The notes below the pieces were generated by a model, which was given only the letters and a program-made list of their open reading frames with translations, was not told the DNA's origin and did not search any database. From Porphyrobacter sp. (GTDB lineage Bacteria > Pseudomonadota > Alphaproteobacteria > Sphingomonadales > Sphingomonadaceae), in the NCBI GenBank assembly GCA_018991295.1, contig JAGKSZ010000141.1, forward strand, positions 1 to 15,065: 15,065 bases of DNA, written 5' to 3'. Both the position numbers and the translations under genes were made by a program. Of this stretch, positions 6,656-14,033 are shown one piece after another (within the stretch, counting starts at the first letter, position 1; each line of letters opens with the position of its first letter).

Positions 6656-6683
6656 ACTCGGTTTTCCCCACTGCTTTGCTACG

Positions 6684-7904
6684 TCACGCGTCCCGGTTGC
6701 GCCGGGACAGCAGGCGCAGGCGCAACCCGTTCAGCTTGATGAAGCCTTCGGCGTCCTTCTGGTCATAGGCGCCGGCATCGTCCTCGAAGGTCACGTGGGC
6801 TTCGGAATAGAGCGAGTAGGGCGATTTGCGGCCCACCACGCTCGCCAGCCCCTTGTAGAGCTTGAGGCGCACCGTGCCGGTGACCTTGTCCTGGCTGTGA
6901 TCGATCGCGGCTTGCAGCATCTCGCGTTCCGGGCTGAACCAGAAGCCGTTGTAGATCAGTTCCGCATAGCGCGGCATCAGTTCGTCCTTGAGGTGCGCCG
7001 CGCCGCGATCCAGCGTGATCTGCTCGATCCCGCGATGGGCGCGGGCATAGATTTCGCCGCCGGGGGTTTCATACATCCCGCGGCTCTTCATGCCGACAAA
7101 GCGGTTCTCGACCAGATCGAGCCGCCCGATGCCGTGCTTGCGGCCAAGATCATTGAGCGCGGCCAGCAGCGTCGCGGGCGACATGGCCTCGCCATTCAGC
7201 GCGACGCCATCACCCTTCTCGAAATCCACCGTGATATATTCCGGCGTATCGGGCGCGTCTTCGGGGTTCACCGTGCGCGAGTAGACGTAATCGGGGGTTT
7301 CCTCCCACGGGTCTTCCAGCACCTTGCCTTCCGACGAGGTGTGCAGAAGATTCGCATCGGTTGAGAACGGGCTGTCGCCGCGCTTGTCACGGGGGACCTG
7401 AATCCGGTGTGCTTCGGCCCATGCGATCAGCGCGGTGCGGCTGGTCAGATCCCATTCGCGCCAAGGGGCGATCACCTTGATATCCGGGTCGAGCGCATAG
7501 GCGCTGAGTTCAAAGCGGACCTGATCATTGCCCTTGCCGGTCGCGCCGTGAGCGATGAAATCGGCGCCGGTCTGGTGCGCGATCTCGACCAGACGCTTCG
7601 AAATCAAGGGCCGCGCAATCGAGGTGCCGAGCAGATAGTCGCCTTCATAACGGGCATTGGCGCGCATCATCGGGAAGACGAAATCGCGCACGAATTCCTC
7701 GCGCAGGTCTTCGATGAAGATGTGATTGTCAGGAATGCCCATCGCACGGGCCTTGGCGCGGGCGGGCTCGATTTCCTCGCCTTGCCCAAGGTCAGCGGTG
7801 AAGGTGACCACCTCCAGCCCGCGCTCCACGCTCAGCCACTTGGCAATGACGCTGGTATCGAGACCGCCCGAATAGGCGAGGACGACTTTCTGGGGCTGGG
7901 CCAT
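6684..7904 (-). CDS. argG: Argininosuccinate synthase
   Basis: Cytoplasmic enzyme joining citrulline and aspartate with ATP to form argininosuccinate, the next-to-last step of arginine synthesis. It has 406 residues, the usual bacterial length. The ATP-pyrophosphatase loop AYSGGLDTS is at residues 10-18. Other family patterns are FIAHGATGKGNDQVRFE, SPFSTDANLLHTSSEG and GGEIYARAHRGIEQI. ATG at 7904 gives the expected N-terminus MAQPQKVVLAYSGG, with AAGGAA about nine bases upstream. It stands alone, divergent from the acyltransferase gene across 183 bases. GC-rich codon use is that of the host. No other arginine gene is in the window. Confidence 0.99.
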   Translation of the reverse strand: MAQPQKVVLAYSGGLDTSVIAKWLSVERGLEVVTFTADLGQGEEIEPARAKARAMGIPDNHIFIEDLREEFVRDFVFPMMRANARYEGDYLLGTSIARPLISKRLVEIAHQTGADFIAHGATGKGNDQVRFELSAYALDPDIKVIAPWREWDLTSRTALIAWAEAHRIQVPRDKRGDSPFSTDANLLHTSSEGKVLEDPWEETPDYVYSRTVNPEDAPDTPEYITVDFEKGDGVALNGEAMSPATLLAALNDLGRKHGIGRLDLVENRFVGMKSRGMYETPGGEIYARAHRGIEQITLDRGAAHLKDELMPRYAELIYNGFWFSPEREMLQAAIDHSQDKVTGTVRLKLYKGLASVVGRKSPYSLYSEAHVTFEDDAGAYDQKDAEGFIKLNGLRLRLLSRRNRDA

Positions 7905-8087
7905 GAGGACAAGTTCCTTGGGGTTTGAATGCGCGGCGCGCCCCTAACAGTGCCGGGGCGCGGGGGCAATCGCGCAATCACGGCGCCTGCCCCTGCGGCT
8001 GCCCCTTGGCAATCGGTCGGTAGGAATTACTTGATAAGCCTCTCGCGCGGCGGCGTTTTCGCGTGTGAACAGACAGGGGTTGCGACG

Positions 8088-9449
8088 ATGCTGACAATGT
8101 GGGGCAAGGCGCGCGAGCTGGCGGTGATGACCCCGCCCGAGCGCAACCGCTGGGTGGATTTCCTGCGCGCGGTGTCGATTCTCGCGGTCGTCGTGGGACA
8201 CTGGCTGATGGCCGGGCTCTATCTTGATGCTGACGGAGAGCTGCGGCGGGGCGATCTGCTGTCGATCTCGCAATGGGCGCATTGGCTGACCTGGGGCTTT
8301 CAGGTGATGCCGGTGTTCTTCCTTGTCGGCGGCTACGCCAATCAGGTGAGCTGGGCGGCAACGACAGCCAAGGCCGCACCCGATCAGGCCGGCGTCTATC
8401 GCGATTGGCTGGCGAGCCGGGTGCAGCGCCTCATCACGCCGACCTTCCCGGTGCTGCTGGTGTGGGCCGCGCTGGCGCTGGTGATGACGCAGGCAGGCCT
8501 ACCGCGCGCACAGGTGCGCATGGCGACCGAGGCGGCGCTCATCCCGGTCTGGTTCCTCGCGGTGTACCTGCTGGTCACTGCCTTTACGCCGATTGCCCAG
8601 AAGCTGTGGGCGCGGTTGGGGTGGGGCAGTTTTGCGCTGTTCATCCCGCCCGCAATGCTCACCGACTGGCTGACCTTCACGCAAGGTGTGCCGTGGGTCA
8701 ATTTCACCAACTTCCTGTGGGTGTTCCTTGGCATCCACCAACTCGGCTTTGCCTGGCGGGCGGGCAAGTTCGACAAGGCGTGGTTTGCATGGGGCTGGTT
8801 TGCGATATCGCTGGCGATCCTCGTCAGGATCACGGTGTTCGGGTTCTACCCGGTCTCAATGGTGTCAGCGCCCGGCGGCTTTTCCAACTCGCTCCCGCCA
8901 ACACTGGCGCTGTTTGCGCTGGGTGCGATGCAGGTGGGACTTGTTCTGGCGCTTGAACAGCCCGGTCGGCGGATGCTTGAGAGCGTAAGAGTGTGGACCG
9001 CGACGGTGCTGATGAACGGCATGATCATGACCGTCTTCCTGTGGCACCTTACGGCCTTTGTGCTGGTGATGGCGATCGACTGGCTGGCCCTGGGCGGTTT
9101 TGGCCTTGGCCCGGTTCCTGGGACGGCCGAGTGGTGGGTGACGCGGCCCGTATGGATCGCGGTCTACATCCTCGCGCTGCTGCCCTTCATCGGCATCTTT
9201 GCGCGCCATGAGAGGAGCTTTGGACCCGTGCGCGGCGGGCGCACCGTGCCGCGGCTGCGCGCCGTGCTGGGCGTGCTTGCCATCTGCGCGGGGCTGGGGG
9301 CAACGGCGGGACTGACAATTGCCAGCCCCGAAGGCGTCTCCGGCGTGCGCTGGTGGGGGATTGCCCTGCCGCTGGTGGGCGCTGCATTGATGGGCTTCGG
9401 TCCGGTCTACCGCCCCCGCCAGCGCCCCGGCGCGCATGAGATGGGTTAG
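8088..9449 (+). CDS. Membrane acyltransferase, acyltransferase-3 family
   Basis: A 453-residue integral membrane protein of the acyltransferase-3 family, which moves acyl groups (often acetyl or succinyl) onto sugars, lipids or surface polymers. The signature start RWVDFLRAVSILAVVVGHWL is at residues 21-40, with the family His at 38. MPVFFLVGGYANQ follows, and about ten hydrophobic segments in all. Near the C-terminus are MIMTVFLWHLTAFVL and an Arg-rich tail. ATG at 8088 is preferred because it is close to this first conserved helix, though its ribosome-binding site is weak; ATG 8097 or 8130 are possible, and the frame from 7929 adds only an unlikely leader. It ends four bases before the cfa stop codon, convergent. 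The substrate cannot be inferred from the neighbours. Confidence 0.88.
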   Translation: MLTMWGKARELAVMTPPERNRWVDFLRAVSILAVVVGHWLMAGLYLDADGELRRGDLLSISQWAHWLTWGFQVMPVFFLVGGYANQVSWAATTAKAAPDQAGVYRDWLASRVQRLITPTFPVLLVWAALALVMTQAGLPRAQVRMATEAALIPVWFLAVYLLVTAFTPIAQKLWARLGWGSFALFIPPAMLTDWLTFTQGVPWVNFTNFLWVFLGIHQLGFAWRAGKFDKAWFAWGWFAISLAILVRITVFGFYPVSMVSAPGGFSNSLPPTLALFALGAMQVGLVLALEQPGRRMLESVRVWTATVLMNGMIMTVFLWHLTAFVLVMAIDWLALGGFGLGPVPGTAEWWVTRPVWIAVYILALLPFIGIFARHERSFGPVRGGRTVPRLRAVLGVLAICAGLGATAGLTIASPEGVSGVRWWGIALPLVGAALMGFGPVYRPRQRPGAHEMG

Positions 9450-9453
9450 GGCG

Positions 9454-10680
9454 CTAGGCTCCGATCAGATAATCCCGCGTGATCGGCAGCGCCCGGCGCG
9501 AACGGATGTACTGGATCTGGTAATTGCCCATGCCCCCATGCTCGAACACGGTGGCCGCGCCCGCAAGATAGAAGGTCCACATCCGGAAGAACTTCTCGTC
9601 ATAAAGCGCGATGATTTTCTCGCGGTGTTCGATGCAGTTGGCATACCAGGCGCGGATCGTTTTGGCGTAGTGGAGCCGGAGCGTCTCCACGTCCGAGGCG
9701 ATCAGGCGCACCTTCTCTGACGCGGCCAGCGTTTCCGACAGGGCGGGGATATAGCCGCCGGGGAAGATGTACTTGCGGGTAAAGGCATCGGTGGTCCCCG
9801 GTCCGCCAAAGCGCCCGATGGTATGGAGCAGCATCACCCCGTCATCGGCCAACATCCGGGCGCAGGCTGCAAAGAATGTTTCGAACTGCGCGCGGCCCAC
9901 GTGTTCAAACATGCCCACCGAAACGATCCGATCAAACCGGCGGCCCGATGCGGCGGTGTCGCGGTAATCTTCCAGAAGGATCGTCACCTTGTCGGCAACT
10001 CCTGCGGCCTGAACGCGCTGACGGGCAAGCGCGGCTTGTTCTTCCGACAGGGTAATGCCGGTGACGCGCACATCGTGGTGCGTTGCCAGATGGATCGCCA
10101 TTCCGCCCCAGCCGCAGCCGATATCCAGCACCTCCTGCCCCGGCGAAAGGTGCAGCTTCTTTGCGATATGCGCCAGCTTTGCCCCTTGCGCCTCGGCCAG
10201 GGTGGTCACGCCTTCGGGCCAATAGGCGCAGGAATATTGCCAGTGCTCGGCATCCAGCATCAGCGCGTAAAGATCATTGCCGATATCATAGTGATGCGCG
10301 ACGTTCTTTCTGGAACTGACGCGGTTGTTGATCTGTTCGGCGGCAAAGCTGGCGCGGCCCAGCAGGCGTTTCAGGCGGTTCGGCTTGCCGATATCGCCGC
10401 CCTTGTCCCACGGGTTGTTGGCGCGCAGCAGGCTGACAAGGCCCATCACGTCGCCTTCCGCGATCAGCAGCCGCCCGTCGATAAAGGCTTCGGCTGCGCC
10501 CAATCGCGGGTCCATCAGGATATCGCGCGGCACATGGGCATCGGTGAAACGCAGCACGATATCGGGGAAACCCTCTGCAGGGGTGCCATAGGTGCTGGTG
10601 CTGCCATCTGCGAACACGATGCCGAGGCGGCCTTGCTTTACCGCGCGGCCAAGAAAGCGGTCGAGGAGAGGCTTGCTCAT
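9454..10680 (-). CDS. cfa: Cyclopropane-fatty-acyl-phospholipid synthase
   Basis: A 408-residue SAM-dependent methyltransferase that turns cis double bonds of membrane phospholipid acyl chains into cyclopropane rings, typically on entry to stationary phase or under acid stress. After an N-terminal lipid-binding domain comes SSRKNVAHHYDIGNDLY, then YSCAYWPEG. The SAM-binding loop VLDIGCGWGGMAIHLA is near residue 187. VSVGMFEHVG, then TRKYIFPGGYIP near 305, and FRMWTFYLAGAATVFEHG follow, all typical of the family. ATG at 10680 is chosen over the longer frame because AAGGAG sits four bases ahead of it and MSKPLLDRFLGR is a normal start. It is divergent from the DUF1801 gene; the 105-base gap contains a G-rich heptamer repeat that could affect both promoters. 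Confidence 0.95.
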   Translation of the reverse strand: MSKPLLDRFLGRAVKQGRLGIVFADGSTSTYGTPAEGFPDIVLRFTDAHVPRDILMDPRLGAAEAFIDGRLLIAEGDVMGLVSLLRANNPWDKGGDIGKPNRLKRLLGRASFAAEQINNRVSSRKNVAHHYDIGNDLYALMLDAEHWQYSCAYWPEGVTTLAEAQGAKLAHIAKKLHLSPGQEVLDIGCGWGGMAIHLATHHDVRVTGITLSEEQAALARQRVQAAGVADKVTILLEDYRDTAASGRRFDRIVSVGMFEHVGRAQFETFFAACARMLADDGVMLLHTIGRFGGPGTTDAFTRKYIFPGGYIPALSETLAASEKVRLIASDVETLRLHYAKTIRAWYANCIEHREKIIALYDEKFFRMWTFYLAGAATVFEHGGMGNYQIQYIRSRRALPITRDYLIGA

Positions 10681-10754
10681 CGGGCTCCTTTCTAGGATGC
10701 TCAGGCAACAGATTAGCCGGGCATCGGGGTTTGGCAACATCATCGCCGCAAGGC

Positions 10755-10782
10755 GGGGGCAGGGGGCAGGGGGCAGGGGGCA
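10755..10782 (+). repeat. Four-copy GGGGGCA tandem repeat, G-quadruplex motif
   Basis: Four perfect copies of GGGGGCA stand end to end. Four G5 tracts separated by CA match the G-quadruplex pattern on the plus strand. The array ends three bases before the DUF1801 ATG and overlaps where its ribosome-binding site should be. It lies 75-102 bases upstream of the cfa start on the other strand. Confidence 0.9.
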
Positions 10783-10785
10783 GGT

Positions 10786-11226
10786 ATGGCCGAAGCAAAG
10801 ACCACGATCACTGATGTTGCAGCCGAGGCGTTCATCGCCAGCGTTGAACCGCCTGCCAAGCGCGAAGACGCCAAGGTGCTCGATGCGCTGTTCCGCAAGG
10901 TAACAGGTCAGGTGCCCAAGATGTGGGGGCCGACCATCATCGGCTATGGCGAATATCGGACCACCTATGAAAGCGGGCGCGATGTGCACTGGATGCGCGC
11001 CGGCTTTTCACCCCGCAAGGCCAAGCATTCGCTGTATTTCATGGGCGGGTACTGCGATCCGGTGACAGGCGCGGGCCGCGATGAAAAGCTGACCCGGCTG
11101 GGCAAGTATTCGACAGGCAAGAGCTGCCTTTATGTCAACAAGCTGGCCGATATCGATCTGGCGGTGCTGGAAGAGATCATCGCTGCCGATTGGGCCGCGA
11201 TGCAGCGGATGTTCCCGGAAGGTTAG
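10786..11226 (+). CDS. DUF1801 domain protein
   Basis: A small soluble 146-residue protein of the DUF1801 (YdhG/YdeI-like) family; function not established. The family pattern covers most of its length: FIASVEPPAKREDAKVLDAL, MWGPTIIGYGEYRTTYESGR, then FSPRKAKHSLYFMGGY, LGKYSTGKSCLYVNKLADID and a final helix. No signal peptide or membrane segment. ATG at 10786 follows AGGT at the end of the GGGGGCA array, so its translation signal is merged with that repeat: changes in copy number or a folded G-quadruplex could change its expression (inference). It converges on the molybdopterin oxidoreductase gene, with three bases between the stop codons. Confidence 0.92.
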   Translation: MAEAKTTITDVAAEAFIASVEPPAKREDAKVLDALFRKVTGQVPKMWGPTIIGYGEYRTTYESGRDVHWMRAGFSPRKAKHSLYFMGGYCDPVTGAGRDEKLTRLGKYSTGKSCLYVNKLADIDLAVLEEIIAADWAAMQRMFPEG

Positions 11227-11229
11227 GCC

Positions 11230-11979
11230 TCAGATCCCGGCATACCACTGGTATCCGGCGACATCCTCCCAATAGCCGCCCTTGCCCTGGCCGATCTTGT
11301 CGAAGCTGGACACCGCCTCGATCGCCTTCACATATTTGGCGTGCTTGTAACCCAGCTGCCGCTCGATCCGCATCCGCAAGGGGGCGCCGTTCTTTTCAGG
11401 CAGGGGTTCGCCATTCAGCGCGTGGGCGATGATGGTCTGGGGATGGTAGGCATCGACCATGTCGATGCTCTCGTAGTAATCGCGGCCGTAAAGCGTATCA
11501 GCGCAGCGGAAGACGATGAACTTTGCGGTTTCCTGCACGCCTGCGATATCGAGCAGCGCCGCCAGCTGCGGTCCCTGCCATTCGCCAATCGCGCTCCAGC
11601 CTTCCACGCAATCATGGCGGGTGATCTGGGTGCGCTGCGGGAGCGCCTTGAGATCGGCAAGCGACAGCGCAAGCGGTTTTGCCACCAGTCCGCGCACTTC
11701 CAGCCGCCAATCGGGAAATCCCTTGGCAAGCTGGTCCTGATAAAATGGGTCGTCAACCTTCACCGAACCATTTCCCCGGAACGTGGGAGAACGCTGGTCG
11801 CGGGTATATTCCTTGGCAAGCCCCTGCTTGCCCGCCAGCGCGCGGTGGAGATCGCGGTGACCGTTCTCGGCGGCGTCGAACAGGGCTTGGGTCGTCTCGC
11901 TCTGGTTGATCTTCGAACAGGCCGAAGCACCCAGAGCGGCAATTCCTGCAAGCAGCGAACGGCGCGGCAGATCAGCCAT
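11230..11979 (-). CDS. Tat-exported molybdopterin-dependent oxidoreductase, sulfite-oxidase fold
   Basis: A 249-residue periplasmic molybdenum enzyme of the sulfite oxidase/MsrP superfamily. The N-terminus is a twin-arginine signal (PRRSLLAGIAALGASAC); the Cys at 21 could make it a lipoprotein, though the lipobox is imperfect. The Moco domain shows DWRLEVRGLV, then RTQITRHDCVEGWSAIGEW, where the Cys near 123 should bind molybdenum, followed by YYESIDMVDAYHPQTIIAHAL, LPEKNGAPLRMRIERQLGYK and KYVKAIEAV. It is shorter than MsrP of E. coli (about 330 residues) and its cytochrome partner is not MsrQ-like, so the substrate may differ. Its start overlaps the cytochrome gene by eight bases, suggesting coupled translation and a two-protein electron-transfer complex. 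Family sure, substrate open. Confidence 0.92.
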   Translation of the reverse strand: MADLPRRSLLAGIAALGASACSKINQSETTQALFDAAENGHRDLHRALAGKQGLAKEYTRDQRSPTFRGNGSVKVDDPFYQDQLAKGFPDWRLEVRGLVAKPLALSLADLKALPQRTQITRHDCVEGWSAIGEWQGPQLAALLDIAGVQETAKFIVFRCADTLYGRDYYESIDMVDAYHPQTIIAHALNGEPLPEKNGAPLRMRIERQLGYKHAKYVKAIEAVSSFDKIGQGKGGYWEDVAGYQWYAGI

Positions 11980-12649
11980 GTGCGGAACCCTCCGGTTCAG
12001 CGGCCCGCTTGCCGCCGGTAATCATAGCGAGGATCAGCCGCCAATTGGCAAGCGCCAGCACGAGGTGGATGACGACAAAGCCGAAGATGCCCCAAGCGGC
12101 GATGAAGTGCACAGAGCGCGCGCTCTGCCGCCCGCCAAGCAGGTCGATCAGCCATGGGGCAACGGCGCCGAAGCCCGGGCTGATCGCAAGGCCGGTGAAC
12201 AGCATCAGCGGCAACAGCACACCCAGCACCACGCCATAAAGTATGCGCTGCACCGGGTTATAGCCGTGCGCCGATGCGCCTGCGTGCTCCTTGATCGAAG
12301 CGATCACCGCGCGCAGGCTCCAGTCACGCGGAGCCGTCATCAGATCGCGGCGGAAGTGACCATTGGCCAGCATCGCCGCCCAGATGAACGCCAGCCCCAC
12401 CCCAAAGGCCCAGGCGGCCGTATTGTGCCAGTCGCGGGCAAGGGCGAGGTTGTAATGCTGCGGGATCGTTGCCCATGCGGGGAAGCGGATCACCGAAAGC
12501 CAGGCGTCCTTCGGATCGAAGCCATAATCGCCCCAGTAAAGGTGCCGGTGGGCGTTGGAGATGTTCAGCCCGGTCATGAACAGCACCGTGATCGCCGCTG
12601 CATTCACCCAGCGCCACAGCCTCGTCGAAAGCGCATGGACCGGCTTCAT
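11972..12649 (-). CDS. Cytochrome b561-type membrane subunit
   Basis: A 225-residue integral membrane cytochrome b of the Ni-Fe-hydrogenase / thiosulfate-reductase cytochrome b type. It has about four main hydrophobic helices: VNAAAITVLFMTGLNI; TAAWAFGVGLAFIWAAML; YGVVLGVLLPLMLFTGLAI; and AAWGIFGFVVIHLVLALAN. Candidate heme ligands are His5, the His in RDWHNTAAW, and two His in RSVHFIAAW and VVIHLVL. Its start overlaps the SDR stop as ATGA (12646-12649) and its end overlaps the oxidoreductase start, so all three are likely co-transcribed. It would carry electrons between the quinone pool and the exported molybdenum protein (inference from this common pairing). Confidence 0.92.
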   Translation of the reverse strand: MKPVHALSTRLWRWVNAAAITVLFMTGLNISNAHRHLYWGDYGFDPKDAWLSVIRFPAWATIPQHYNLALARDWHNTAAWAFGVGLAFIWAAMLANGHFRRDLMTAPRDWSLRAVIASIKEHAGASAHGYNPVQRILYGVVLGVLLPLMLFTGLAISPGFGAVAPWLIDLLGGRQSARSVHFIAAWGIFGFVVIHLVLALANWRLILAMITGGKRAAEPEGSAHG

Positions 12650-13452
12650 GCCGCCACCTCAGGTGCGCCTTCGCGTGCCAGCCAGATCACATCGCGCGGC
12701 TGGTCCAGCAGGTGCTGGCCGCTGTCGATGAACAGGCTTTGCCCGCTGGCCAGCGCGCCGCCCGCCAGGAACAGCGCGGCCTCGGCAATCTCGTCAGCGC
12801 CGGTCTTGCGGCCCAGCAGGTTCATGCGGTGCGACACCTCGGTCTCCTCCTCGCGCTGATCGTGGCTGGCAAGGATCGCGCCGGGTGCAATGCCATAGGC
12901 CCTGACATTGCTGCCCGCATGGCCCTTGGCCAGCATCCCGATGGTTGCTGCCAGCGCGTGCTTGGACATGGTGTAGCTGAAGAAATCGGGATTGGTGTTC
13001 TCGATCTTCATGTCGGTGACATGGATCACGCTGCGCACACCGGTGGCCGTGCTGGTCAGCGCGATGAAGGCCTGCGCAAGGCGAGAAGGGGAAAGTGCGT
13101 TGATTTGCATCGCCGCCCGGTTCGTTGCCGGATCAAGGCCGGTTACACCGTCATAATCGAACACCGAGGCCGAATTGACGAGACACCGCCAGCCCGGCAA
13201 TCGCGCGGCGAGCCCGGTGATCGCTGCTATGGCAGCATCATCATCGGCAAGATCGAAGCCCAGCGTTTCGGCAGAGGGCAGTTGCGCTGCCAGCGATTGG
13301 GCGGCGGCAGCAGAACTGCGGTAATGGATCACCACATGCCATCCGGCCCCGGCAAAGCGGCGCACGATGGCAGCGCCGATACGGTTCGCCCCGCCAGTCA
13401 CCAGGACGGCGGGGCGATGGTGGGTTGCGCTGCTGTCGGGGGAGGGGGGCAT
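12646..13452 (-). CDS. SDR oxidoreductase, FolM / pteridine-reductase-like
   Basis: A 268-residue cytoplasmic NAD(P)H-dependent short-chain dehydrogenase/reductase. The nucleotide-binding motif TGGANRIG is at 19-26; the RIG ending is typical of FolM (dihydromonapterin reductase) and pteridine reductase PTR1 rather than generic TGxxxGIG members. HYRSSAAAA follows the second strand, suiting NADPH. NSASVF stands where PTR1 has NNASSF. HVTDMKIENTNPDFFSYTMSKHAL (written in parts: HVTDM, then SYTMSK near 158) supplies the Asp, Tyr and Lys of the active site in FolM-like order. ATG at 13452 is chosen; a TTG 36 bases further upstream is possible, and neither has a clear ribosome-binding site. It is the first gene of the three-gene operon, joined to the cytochrome by ATGA. 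A pterin substrate is an inference. Confidence 0.88.
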   Translation of the reverse strand: MPPSPDSSATHHRPAVLVTGGANRIGAAIVRRFAGAGWHVVIHYRSSAAAAQSLAAQLPSAETLGFDLADDDAAIAAITGLAARLPGWRCLVNSASVFDYDGVTGLDPATNRAAMQINALSPSRLAQAFIALTSTATGVRSVIHVTDMKIENTNPDFFSYTMSKHALAATIGMLAKGHAGSNVRAYGIAPGAILASHDQREEETEVSHRMNLLGRKTGADEIAEAALFLAGGALASGQSLFIDSGQHLLDQPRDVIWLAREGAPEVAA

Positions 13453-13497
13453 GACAGCAACACTACCAGCAGGGCGTGCGCGCTTCAATCGGACAAG

Positions 13498-13512
13498 AAG
13501 GCGCTACGCCCC
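13498..13512 (-). terminator. Possible short terminator after the first glycine-zipper gene
   Basis: On the minus strand GGCG-TAG-CGCC, widened by two G-T pairs, is followed by TTCTTGT, 15-30 bases past the stop codon at 13527. The stem is short and the T-run broken. Confidence 0.35.
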
Positions 13513-13526
13513 TTTGCAGAAAGGAC

Positions 13527-13904
13527 TTAGCGGCAGCGCAGGTCGCCGCGGTCGATCTCGCGGCCCAAAAGGCCGCCGCCGATCGCGCCGAGCAGGGTGC
13601 CAGCACTGCGATCACCGCGGGTGTCGATGGTGCGGCCCAGAAGGGCGCCGACACCTGCGCCGATCACGAGGCCCGTGGTCCCGTTGTCGCGGCGGCAATA
13701 GTAACGGTCGCCATCGCGCCAGATGCGGTCATTCCGGCTCAGGCGGCGCGGTTCATAGTAGCGGCCCCGGCTGTCATAAATCCGGTGCTGCTCCTTGGCG
13801 CGCTTGCCCCAGGCTTTGGCGTGGCGCGGGGGATCGGCCATCGCCGGAGCAGCCATCGGGAGCGTCATGGCGCCAGCGGCAAGGATAAGAGCGAGTTTCT
13901 TCAT
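13527..13904 (-). CDS. Glycine-zipper 2TM envelope protein (17 kDa antigen-like), copy A
   Basis: A 125-residue exported protein. ATG at 13904 has AAGGAGA seven bases ahead, so the longer frame from 13952 is rejected. The signal peptide is MKKLALILAAGAMTLPMAAPAMA with cleavage after AMA. A basic, Arg/Tyr-rich middle (RIYDSRGRYYEPRR, then WRDGDRYYCRRDNG) leads into a glycine zipper (GLVIGAGVGALLGRTID and GTLLGAIGGGLLGREID) of the Rickettsia 17-kDa surface antigen fold, expected to insert in or lie on the outer membrane. Two cysteines flank the zipper and could pair. There is no lipobox Cys. The zipper half is nearly identical to that of the gene just upstream, so the two arose by tandem duplication. 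The exact role is unknown. Confidence 0.88.
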   Translation of the reverse strand: MKKLALILAAGAMTLPMAAPAMADPPRHAKAWGKRAKEQHRIYDSRGRYYEPRRLSRNDRIWRDGDRYYCRRDNGTTGLVIGAGVGALLGRTIDTRGDRSAGTLLGAIGGGLLGREIDRGDLRCR

Positions 13905-13985
13905 GGCAGTTCTCCTTTCGGTTTGCCTGCGTGGTGAAGGTTGGGCTGGCACTGCATTGCCAGCGGGGAAAGGGTGCGGGGGGCG

Positions 13986-14023
13986 GCAGGGCGGGTCCCG
14001 GATCAGCTGGGTGCCCGCCCTGC
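13986..14023 (-). terminator. Strong hairpin between the two glycine-zipper genes
   Basis: GCAGGGCGGG (13986-13995) and CCCGCCCTGC (14014-14023) form a perfect 10-base-pair GC-rich stem with an 18-base loop, 11 bases past the stop of copy B on the minus strand. No T-run follows, so it is either an imperfect intrinsic terminator or an RNA 3' end stabiliser. It suggests the paralogs are separate transcription units. Confidence 0.55.
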
Positions 14024-14033
14024 GACCTATGCC

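Larger units (their letters stand above)
5708..6683. other. 976-base gap with no convincing gene, rich in hairpins
   Basis: Between rlpA and argG I find no reading frame with a credible start, ribosome-binding site and family pattern. A minus-strand frame ending at 6038 is open for about 120 codons and reads like a Lys/Asp/Ser-rich disordered protein, but has no ATG, GTG or TTG near its beginning. The word GCCTTGCGG occurs three times (6056, 6165, 6415); in minus-strand RNA two of these give small stems with GCAA loops. CCGGCG 6087-6092 pairs perfectly with CGCCGG 6097-6102 around CTCG. Two 8-of-9 matches to the DnaA box TGTGGATAA occur at 5960 and 6542. It could be a decayed gene or an unrecognised structured RNA on the minus strand. 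Confidence 0.5.

Noticed and set aside
5708..6683. tmRNA, RNase P RNA or 6S RNA
   Set aside because: I looked for the T-arm GGTTCGA, a tag sequence ending in ALAA or AVAA, and the RNase P GAGGAAAGTCCGGGC core on both strands, and found none.
5708..6683. Chromosome origin
   Set aside because: Only two near-perfect DnaA boxes, no AT-rich unwinding element, and no origin-linked genes such as hemE, dnaA or parAB.
6543..7364. 273-codon plus-strand frame opposite argG
   Set aside because: The argG assignment on the other strand is certain; this is its complement.
7929..8087. N-terminal extension of the acyltransferase
   Set aside because: The added 53 residues lie before the conserved first helix, look like translated promoter sequence, and would begin only 24 bases from the argG start.
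10681..10989. N-terminal extension of cfa
   Set aside because: It would run through the G-rich repeat and the divergent DUF1801 gene; ATG 10680 has a strong AAGGAG and the normal family start.
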